NCBI GenBank assembly: GCA_024180945.1
Contig: JAKSGN010000033.1
Span: forward strand, 558,001 to 622,000
Length of the DNA: 64,000 bases
Source: Macrophomina tecta
Taxonomy: Eukaryota; Ascomycota; Dothideomycetes; Botryosphaeriales; Botryosphaeriaceae
Reading direction: 5' to 3'
Shown: piece after piece, positions 57,001 to 64,000 of the stretch
How positions within the stretch are numbered: position 1 is the stretch's first letter
How the letters are laid out: each line of letters opens with the position of its first letter
The notes under the pieces: generated by a model
What the model was told of the DNA's origin: nothing
Databases searched by the model: none
What the model saw: the letters and a program-made list of their open reading frames with translations, nothing else
Made by a program: the position numbers and the translations under genes

Positions 57001-57584
57001 GAATGACGCTGCTGACGCATTTCAGCCAACGGTACCAGAAGTTGCCGGTTGTGGAGCGGGAGGAGGTGGAGGACGAGGAGGGGGACAAGATGGATGTGGA
57101 TGAAACAGAGGAGGATGTCGAGGACGCGGATGCGATTGTGGAGGAGGACGATGTCGCTGCGGCTGCGGCGGCTGATGAGCCGCCGGAGAATCCGGACGGC
57201 CCGCCCAAGGCTGCAGACTTACCGTTGCTGAAAACGGAGGAGTCGGGCGGATTGGAGACCAGGATCAAGGCGCGCAGCGATATGCGGGTGGGCGTGGCGT
57301 CGGATTACATGCGCGTCAAGGTAGGCGAGTTCGCAGAGTTGGAAAAGTACGTCCCCGCGCTGCAGGCGCTGTTGGCGGAGGAGCAAAAGTTGGAGGGAGA
57401 GGATGGCGATGACGACGCGGCTGCGGCGGCGCATGGGATTAAGGGTGGGAAGGGGAAGAATGGTGAGCAGGGAAAGAAGGAGAAGAAGGAGAAGGGTCAG
57501 AAAGGGCAGAAGCAGAAGCGTGAGGGGAAGGGGAAGGGGAATGGGAATGGAAAGCAGCAGCAGGGAAATGAGGCAAAGGCATGA
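54078..57584 (+). CDS. TRZ1: Long-form tRNase Z (tRNA 3' endonuclease)
   Basis: A single long frame. The conserved N-terminal pseudo-domain begins right at the first in-frame ATG (54525; MKSYIQILTTPTADTPGTTL, FGSLGEGTQRAMNQ), giving a protein of 1019 residues. The C-terminal metallo-beta-lactamase half has the catalytic set ALGTGSALPSKYRN, HMHADHILG (HxHxDH), FVQHCHGA, VSYSGDCRPC and HEATFEDG. A Lys/Gly-rich tail ends it. The enzyme cleaves the 3' trailer of pre-tRNAs in the nucleus and mitochondria. Upstream of 54525 the frame stays open back to 54015. From a GTG at 54078 it would encode an Arg-rich, acid-free segment (AVRCLRTAQKPLLRAHCC, CRRLKSTSHTG) typical of a mitochondrial presequence. 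The listed start is therefore the possible non-ATG start; the ATG start is 54525. Confidence 0.93.
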   Translation: MASIPTAVRCLRTAQKPLLRAHCCGAVRPSPFVHWTCRRLKSTSHTGNSVIDSLQGLLDKLKQAAATKAPDPPQPGQQPHASAGLGLNNVSRAPLLERSPPSQIIYSTEPCYKFPFTSDHSYKPYDATTTTAASPAVSRYLSPDYCIKAMKSYIQILTTPTADTPGTTLLLHFDNKRYLFGSLGEGTQRAMNQMGTRMLKAQELFVTGRAEWCNTGGLMGMMLTLSDILAASNLDKRDRGLDTTPKVLSMFGPPNLNHTIAACRRFVFRKGMPINAVDIKDEDVQKDENGDPVPIFVDSNIKVWAMSVTPTDAESPARPSVPSNSRKRSYDEVHGPEPAQDAPKESPEEAAKRYEQITRSVVNDMFNSNWRLDALSEKPLSEVKLPATIFIRNRETKEIEKYNGPIPDPADPDKKVLVREPWPAVKITALPPTKPAPQAVSYIIRNHPQRGKFLVQKAIEHGVPKGALWAKLQSGESVQNERGETITSDMVLEPPRRGRGIAIIDVPSTSYVEPLIQREEWSREEIMNGVDAIVWILGPGVASSPALKKFMEERPHMKHVISSVDASPNRISFDSIAGATMRLGKIDGKRFGVPYYDDEAIPQDRFVPYGSQKAQLPEGAQPAERGLVLQLEPKFEVQEKGIVPRFDPEKSLQEIPEEVLSLAKQVRESVDNSGAQLEKWRREIPMPDAEIIALGTGSALPSKYRNVSATLVRVPGYGSYLLDAGENTLGQLQRVFKPAELHEVLKELRVIWMSHMHADHILGIVGVIKAWYEVVHNKQPTTETALEALAAIKDNPSLASECKRLAVISDLNMVNWLAEYAPVEDFGYSRLWPLAISANSQARNQIATLRLQAPPSFLPSETVRTVEVPRELYAPLFGLQDVQAVFVQHCHGARAVSLTWPDETRRDASDPECRPFKVSYSGDCRPCAPFARIGRHSTVLIHEATFEDGLEGNAVAKKHSTTSEALAIGARMRARMTLLTHFSQRYQKLPVVEREEVEDEEGDKMDVDETEEDVEDADAIVEEDDVAAAAAADEPPENPDGPPKAADLPLLKTEESGGLETRIKARSDMRVGVASDYMRVKVGEFAELEKYVPALQALLAEEQKLEGEDGDDDAAAAAHGIKGGKGKNGEQGKKEKKEKGQKGQKQKREGKGKGNGNGKQQQGNEAKA

Positions 57585-60577
57585 AGGCTGGTGTAGATAC
57601 CACTAACAGATGAGCTAGAGAGGCTCGAAAGCTCAGGACAGCAACGTGGGGGTAGAAACTAGAGCGACTGCATGTCAGTTAAAAAAAAAAAAGGCAACTC
57701 CATTCACGAAGGATGGCCATAAAGCGTGTGCCTCTACTGCGGCTGTGATGCCAGCTGCTCGTCACAGAATCCCAGGGTGAGCAGTGACCAAATTCATTTC
57801 ATCCGAGGCGGCGAAGAGACAACGGCGCGGGGAGGGCATGGTGTCGTAGGTCGGAGGACCAGCCGGCCGTCCCTGGGGAGAGGTAGCACCACGTCATCCC
57901 GCCCTTTTTTTTATTTATTTCATGTGCGCATTTCCATCCACGGTTCTCTCGATCGGCCGAACGAGCGGGCTGCCAACCCCTTGGCACGACGTTCGAAGTT
58001 GTTCCTCTCCTCCCCAGGGCACGACGCCTGCCGCGACAGCAAAAAAGCAAGACGGCGATGGTGGTCCCGACCCGCCCTGCCAACCCCTTGGCACGACGTC
58101 TGAAGTTGCGCTCCCGGCCAGCCCTACGATGGGGAAAACTTTTTTTTTTTTTTCTTTGCAGCGCGGGGTGCCATGCCTGCCTCTTTCGCACTGCCAACCC
58201 CTTGGCGCGACGTTCGAAGTTGCGTTGCGGGCTTCTGTTTTTAGGAACGGAGGGGGGGTGGTGGGTGTTGGCAGCGCCCGGGCCTTTTGCGGTGTTGTGC
58301 CCGGGGTGCTGCTGCTACGCTTGGCGCCGGTGTTTTGGGTGAGGCGGCTTCGTTATTTCCGGGCCGGCGCCCGCCCTGGCGTTGCATTGCGTCGCATCGT
58401 TACTTCCCTTTTCTAACTTCGTTCTTCTTATTGAGCGCTTGGCGGGACGACACGGCTTCTGCGGGTTTAGCTTAAGGGGGGGGGAGGGGAAAGGAACGAG
58501 AGGTGAGCTGAGGTTTAATTGTGCGCTGGCCAGCTTGGCTGCTTGGTTAAGGAGAAGGGAAGAGGAAGCCCTGCGCTCGTCTCGTCCTCTCCGTCCCTCT
58601 CGCAGCTTCTGAGCCTTTTCCATCGACCGTGGCGAGGAGAAGCACTCAGCCGGGCGCTGACGTCATTTCGCTCGCGAGGAAGAATCAGTTATGGCCGGCC
58701 GACGACTGCTTCAGCCGCCTCCATCGGTGGTATTCCGAGACACGGCCCTCGTATCTGGGGTGTGGCCTGCGGGCGGCGGCGTTCACTCGGATGGAACACT
58801 CAATTCTCGTCGTGCTTGGCTGGGCTATAGCGCACGCTTTCGCCTACTGCTACTTTCTTTTGTCTAGTCTCTCCTTCTTTTTCTTTTCCTGCCATCGAAC
58901 GCACAATGTAATGTGACGACCCGGATGGAGGAGCCGGGGGCATGGTAACGGGAGCGCGACTCTACAACCCACTGATCAATCTGGACGGCGCGGAACCACT
59001 TGAGCAGGACTCGTTGGACAATTCTGGATATTGGGGAGCTCCTCATTGCAGCCAAGGGAACGAGCAGAATACCGCGTTCCAGTCCTGTCTTAGTCCTCTA
59101 CGTACGTGTGTCCGATCAATGCCCCGAAGGGCGAATGGCAGCTTCAACTGTTGGGCAGGACGCAGCAAGCGGTGGGGTGAGCTGTTGTTTAGCCGCAAGT
59201 ATACCTCGAATTGCCGCTACTCTTCTGATATCCTGCAAGGCTTTGAAGACGGGTGCAGCAGACCCGGGCCATGGCCGTCTCCTCGACCAACTGAGACACA
59301 ATGTGTAGGGAGAGTGGGTGGAAGGCGAAAGGCTGGATGAGCCGCCCTCGGCGATTTTCCAGCAGCCTCCAAAGGCTGGTCTGTAGATCGTGCTACGCCC
59401 CGTGACCGACCGCCGTTGACCTCCTCACGCCCCGCTGAGTCGCCTTAGGCTCATCGGTGATAGCGGGCACGGCCGAAGATCAGGCGACGAAGACGGCCTT
59501 CAACTTTCTGAGCACCCAGAAAAGAGGGCGCAGTATTTCGCTTACCATGCGCGGCCTGCGGTCGCATGCTAGGCACCGGAGTAGCGTTCGTTCGGCCTGC
59601 TCCTCTCGTGTCCTTGCCTAGTTACAAGTGAGCCAACCACCTGCCTTGACTAAAAAGTCACGGCAATGCCGATCTCGTTTAGAGCATCACAGGCTGCTGG
59701 TTGGTGTAATGGGGTGGCGCCCGACTGCCAGTTGGCAGGCTACGTTCTCACACAACAGTACTGCACACAGGACCTTCCTTTTTTTTTTTGCAGGCCTAAG
59801 AAAGAGGCGCAGCGAAGAAGCTCGTGCGAGGGGGCTGACGAAGCTCACGTAAGGTGGAAATCGATTAACTTGAAAGCCATTACATGGTAGCTCATGCTCA
59901 GAATACCACAATAGCTCACCTTCACGTAAACATGTCCAGGATTTCGCGACTTTCAAAGCAACTCAAACATCTTGTCCGCTCAAATGACCTTGAGATTTTC
60001 TCCTGCCATCAACTATGAACGCCGCCATCTGATGAAGCTGGAGCACGATAAAACGGATTTCTGCCGCCAGAGGCCTAACGAAAAGAGAAAAGTACACGCA
60101 AGAAAAGAGACTTGTTGCCGCAAGAGAAAGCAAAATCTGGAATCCATCCTGTCAGCCCCATATCCTCGTTCCCTTATTGATTGATCTCCCAGAGGCTTCC
60201 CGCAATCTGACAACACGTATTTGTGTTTGGCAGTTCTGGAAGCAAGGCAGTCTAGAGAAGGGAACCGGTCGAAGGCATGGACTTCAGATCGCAGCTGCTG
60301 TTAGATATTTTGCAGGGAAAAGAAATACACCTCCACTTTCTGTCTCCGTAATCGTGTCGGTGCTGTGCGGAGATCATCGCACTCGCGTATCGGCCGTGAA
60401 AGTGCAAAGAGGAAAGCAAATGAAGAAGACCCCGTCTGCTAAGGCGAATTTTGTAAGCTTCCGCACGAGGGCAAAGTGTGTAAGCGATATGCCACTGGTA
60501 ACCGCAGAATCGTATGGTTGAGAGGGATGACCCTGGTTGATTATTCTCGTCCGCGAGCAGGTCTTGTGGGACAATCT
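57585..60577. other. Intergenic, about 3 kb, with a repeated 32-bp motif
   Basis: No gene is supported. It contains the three-copy motif at 57970-58222 and T/A-runs at 57679-57690 and 58139-58153. Frames at 57726-58416 are products of the repeated motif rather than genes. Confidence 0.5.
57970..58222 (+). repeat. Three dispersed-tandem copies of a 32-bp motif
   Basis: Copies at 57970-58001, 58077-58108 and 58191-58222 share CTGCCAACCCCTTGGC, then RCGACGT, then TCGAAGTTG or a one-base variant. Start-to-start distances are 107 and 114 bp. The sequences between the copies do not match one another obviously. Each copy contains the dyad CCAA-CCCC-TTGG and, in two copies, TTCGAA. Confidence 0.8.
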
Positions 60578-62638
60578 CTAGTCCACAATAGCAGACCTCG
60601 GGTCGATTGTGTTGCCCGTGTAGTAGCGGAATATACCCAGGCTGACGTACTTCTCCTGCTTCACCCCCAGATTGGGTAGCTCAGCCTCTTTCTTGAACCC
60701 GAACTTGTTAAGGAATTTGGTGACTCCCTTCAGATCCTCGGGGTCCTTCTTGTTAAATGGCACATTCATAACTGAGGAGCCAATGACCCGGACACCACCC
60801 CGCTCGCTCAAAGGGCCGTTGCCAATGAACTGGTAGCCGTCCAGTGCGTAATGGCTGGGATCAAGGACGTGAAGCAGTCTATCCATCAGACAGCTGCCCA
60901 CCTTCTGGCGCAAGTAGTTGGGGTGCACGTAAACCTCAGCCTCTGCAGTAAACCCGTACATGCTACGCCGGCCATGATAGTCAGAAGCACAGGCAAAGCC
61001 GAGGATCAAGGCGTCGGTGCCGTTAGTGTAGCCGCGGCTACCCTTCTTACCCTTCTGGCACGCGACAAGCCACGGCATGCCATCCATCGTCTCACTAGCA
61101 ATGCGCTGAGAAAGCATTGCCGGAGTCATCTGCTCAACTTCGGGAGAGCGAATGCTGTTGCGGATATAGTGGTTGTAAATGCCGACAATTTGGTGTGCAT
61201 CGGCGGCTAGAGCTGGGCGAAGGTACAGGCTGATAGTGGGCCTGATCTTAGGAGGCGTAGAAGGCTCGAGTTTTATGGACGGGGCGGTTGCCATCGCAGC
61301 AGCGAACTCGCGTTCCATTGCCCGCCGCTTCTCCCTCGCAGCCCTCCTCTTGTTCTTCTCCTCCACCAATTTCTCACAGGCTTTGCCAGAACCATGATCA
61401 TGGAGATGAAGAATCTGACCCTCGTGGTCTTGCGGATCAAGAGCGACTTGCGGAACGTCGTGGGGAATGAGCAGGCTTGAATCTAAAGAGTGGTAGGCCC
61501 TCCACCAAGCCATGCTATCGGGATCTGCCAGGGAAGTGCCAACGTGGTTGTTCCACCACTGCTGAAGCGACATACCTTCGACATTCAAAGATGCCCACAC
61601 ACGAGGCGCAACCTCGCCATTTGGGTATTGTAAGAACGTCGGCTCGTTATAGATGTCCACGGCGGCTTCTTTGTCAATTGAATCGTATACGAAGCGCATC
61701 ATTTCCTCATTGAAGCCGTGGTGACGATAGCTTCGACGAAATTCCCAATCGGTTGGGCCCGGGAGCCAATTACCTTGCCAGTCGACGAGCTTCCTGATGT
61801 CGTGTTGGGGATCACCGCCTGGGTTGGAGTTGAAGCCTGCGTCAGAGCCATCGGAACCCCATGCACCGACGGGCCCGGTAGAGTCCCTTTGGACCCTTTC
61901 CCTAATTTGCTTGTTGGTCACCCACTTATCGTTGCGCTTCGACTTGCCGTGGCTGCTCTTGGGCTGGCACCGAGCACGTTGACCCATTGTGGGTGGGAGG
62001 TGAGGTGATTGATCCTGGACACAGTTCTCTCCGTTGTGCTGCTGATCTTCCAGATTATTTACTCCAGCGTCCTGTTGGGTCTGCTCAGCGATTGGATGCG
62101 GTACCGATGTCGGAAGCGGAGACGTCGTGGCGCTTGTAAGAGCTGCGGTAGGTTGGGCAGAGCTGCAAAGATTAGTATATGATTGGCAAAATAAAAGTCG
62201 TGGGGGAGGACGAACCTCTGCATCAAGTTGTCAGGAGCGACGGCTACGCCACCATTGAGGGCTACACCTCCATCCGAAACGCCGATGTTGCTGAAAGCGA
62301 CGTCTCCAGTGAGAGGGGTGCCTCCCTCGCGACCGGCATGGCTTATGGATGTTAGCTAGGCATTTCTTGGTATTGTAAGGAAAGAACAGCACTTACTGTT
62401 GGGTGGCCCACTTGTTCTGAGCAGCATGAAAAGCACGATAAGGTTCGCGGCGATCATCATTCACAGACACCACTCGGGCCATCTTCTGACGCAGGTGAGG
62501 CGGCACGTATCCATCCTGCGGCTGAGGCTGGGGTGCTTGTGGTTGAGGCGGTACATACTCCCTATGGGGCTGGGGCTGGAGCTGGCGGGGCCGCAGATGC
62601 GGAGGGACGTACTGCGGCTTAGGTTCAAGGCCAGCCAT
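60578..62638 (-). CDS. GNAT-type acyltransferase-domain protein with YVPPHLR N-terminus
   Basis: Three exons, 62638-62397, 62341-62216 and 62162-60578, with introns of 55 and 53 nt, giving 650 residues. The Gln/Pro-rich N-terminus carries two YVPPHLR motifs (PQYVPPHLRPR, GYVPPHLRQKM), a short motif also seen in RNA-associated proteins. The middle part (RNDKWVTNKQIRERVQRDS, GNWLPGPTDWEFRRSYRHHG, SLQQWWNNHVG) is conserved-looking but unassigned. The C-terminal third looks like a GNAT acetyltransferase fold: ISLYLRPALAADAHQIVGIY at its start, then AEAEVYVHPNYLRQKVGSCL with an acetyl-CoA loop less canonical than Q/RxxGxG/A. An exported or nuclear location is not indicated. The acceptor substrate is unknown. 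The ATG at 62638 is chosen because the spliced frame is continuous from it. Confidence 0.85.
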
Positions 62639-62903
62639 GATGGAGGTGCGGTTTTGCTTCGTTCTGCCGCGGCGGCGTCTATGTCTATCGGTATGCTCTT
62701 GAACACCGAGGTGCAAGAGGCTGTTCGGGGGGATGAGCTTGCGTCGTGAAGCAGAAGGAATTTGATGTTCAACTTCGTCGCTGTGAATTTTCACTCAGAA
62801 GGCCGGGTGGGCAAACGCGAGGATCAACGAGTGCAGCCTTAGCAGCGCGTCTCGAGTTTGACTTACGCCTGTGTCTTGTCAAATCCTTCGGTGACCGAGT
62901 ATG

Positions 62904-63122
62904 TCAGGCACTTGCGGGTGCAAAGGAAGGTTGGCCCAAATTGACAGGGTGAGTCGCAATTGGCGGGCAGTTATTGGTGGGGCGTCCAAAAGGCGAGTCG
63001 GCGGCGTTGATGTGGGAAGTCACGCCGTGCAGTCGAACGGTGTTGTCTGGCTCAAGAGCCTTCTTCACCTTCTCAGTGCTCTCAATCCAAGAGAAGATAC
63101 TCTCGGTCTTTTTGCGATCCAT
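62904..63122 (-). CDS. Possible small protein, 72 residues
   Basis: An ATG-started frame in the spacer between the GNAT gene and ARL2. The first 45 residues look protein-like (MDRKKTESIFSWIESTEKVK, ALEPDNTVRLHGVTSHINA), with C-ending codons like its neighbours. The end (APASA) is unremarkable. The frame has no domain or signal that I recognise. It could also be a first exon whose continuation I cannot place. Confidence 0.35.
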   Translation of the reverse strand: MDRKKTESIFSWIESTEKVKKALEPDNTVRLHGVTSHINAADSPFGRPTNNCPPIATHPVNLGQPSFAPASA

Positions 63123-63772
63123 GCGGGTTAGAAGGGTAGTTCGGATAGAGAAGCACTTGCTAGGGCTCAGGAAGAGGCAAAAAAAAAAAAAAAAAAATGG
63201 GAAACTAACCTGAAAGACGGCGGGGCCCGGCCGGTGAGGACAGGCAGGAGGGCGAGTGATTGGGCGGAGGCGGAAACGAGAGCGCGGTGGAGACGACCGC
63301 GGACGTGGGGGGTGAGGTGTAAGTATTGAGCGGCCGGATGTAGAATCGGAGGCGGGCGAGCTTGCCACAGAATGACAGGGCGGCGTCGGAACCGTTATAA
63401 ACCCTGAGGGTCTCTTGTTGGCCGCAGATGGAGCAAGCACGTGGTTGATGAGGGCAATAGGAAGCTGCACGGTAAAGAGGGGGTTTCGAGGGAACGCATG
63501 CAGGAGCAGAGAAAACGCAAGTGTAGGTTGCTGCTGCTTCACCAGCAAAGCAATCGTGACTGACGCAATTAACTAGCGGGAGTGCTGCCCTTGCCTTTGA
63601 GCGCTTCGACCTCATATTCGCAGTTCCTCGGGCAGCTGGTGAGAGAGCATTGTGGGAGGTGTTTCCAAATCGGGCCTAGTTCGCACGCGCTCACCACAAC
63701 GCCCGCGCCCATCTCGCGGCCGTAGAAGCAACGCTCCGCCAGCACTCTCGCGCACTCTTGCAGATATTCAAG

Positions 63773-64000
63773 ATGTTGTCGATTCTTCGGAAAGCTCGGC
63801 TCAAGGATAAGGAAATGAGGGTGCTGATGCTGTAAGCACACGGAATCGATGAGACGGAAGGCCAAAAAAAGGAAGTTGGGGGTCTTTCTGCACGAGACTG
63901 ACGGCTGCGCAGCGGACTCGACAACGCCGGCAAGACCACCATCGTCAAGAAGATCATGAACGAGGATGTCAACAGCGTCAGTCCCACGCTCGGCTTCATC
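63773..64000 (+). CDS. ARL2: Arl2-type small GTPase, 5' part only
   Basis: Exon 1 (63773-63831) and the start of exon 2 (63913 onward) are joined across an 81-nt intron (GTAAGC donor, TGCGCAG acceptor; split Leu codon). The gene runs off the window. The translated start [20 protein letters not shown] is followed by the P-loop GLDNAGKTT, then [18 protein letters not shown], whose switch-I SPTLGF is characteristic of Arl2 rather than Arl1 or Arf. There is no N-terminal Gly for myristoylation, also as in Arl2 (Alp41/Cin4). Arl2 regulates tubulin-folding cofactors and the release of lipidated cargo. Confidence 0.9.

Noticed and set aside
57726..58416. Overlapping plus-strand frames with repeated NPLARR words downstream of tRNase Z
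   Set aside because: The repeated words are the translation of the 32-bp DNA motif read in different frames, not a protein repeat.
1..64000. CRISPR arrays, rRNA or tRNA genes
   Set aside because: No spaced direct-repeat array, rRNA core or convincing tRNA A/B boxes were found by eye. A tRNA scan would be needed to exclude a missed tRNA.

Overview
This 64 kb window is nuclear DNA of a filamentous ascomycete (Pezizomycotina). The grounds are short introns (mostly 44-160 nt) with GTRNGT donors and CTRAC-type branch sites, two HET-domain genes, a LysM effector-type gene, a chromodomain Ty3/gypsy element and a Tc1-like element. A plant-associated Dothideomycete would fit, but that is inference. 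Introns were placed by eye from splice signals and reading frame; no RNA evidence was available.

Left part (1-31 kb) is accessory in character. It holds a frame-broken DUF3176 membrane-protein gene, a spliced HET gene divergent from a small hydrophilic protein gene, and a second, disrupted HET gene. A complete chromovirus follows (11,164-19,079, minus strand, 5-bp target duplication). Beyond it lie an inverted pair of paralogous 8-cysteine secreted proteins, a third cysteine-rich secreted protein, and a three-LysM secreted protein at 30.4 kb. A divergent housekeeping pair sits among them: a coiled-coil protein and the 25S rRNA methyltransferase Rcm1.

Middle part (31-41 kb): a Tc1-like DNA transposon with perfect 30-bp terminal repeats but a dead transposase, a cytochrome P450 gene with one extra base, a long coiled-coil gene, and an APH-type kinase-fold gene swollen by trinucleotide repeats.

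Right part (41-64 kb) is core genome: vacuolar carboxypeptidase Y divergent from the ribosome-maturation factor SDO1, a secreted GPI-type PEBP-like protein, a 4.8 kb gene-free stretch ahead of a bZIP regulator, long-form tRNase Z, a GNAT-type acetyltransferase and the first exons of an Arl2 GTPase.

The most unusual system is inside the chromovirus. Gag and Pol are joined by a textbook A-AAA-AAC -1 frameshift site directly before the gag stop. The primer-binding site looks self-primed (Tf1/sushi style). On the opposite strand, starting just inside the 3' LTR and running to the chromodomain end, lies a spliced gene encoding a Zn2Cys6-patterned plus coiled-coil protein. Also notable are the tRNase Z leader, which encodes a mitochondrial-type presequence in frame but without an ATG, and a 92-bp perfect identity patch between the two inverted secreted-protein genes.
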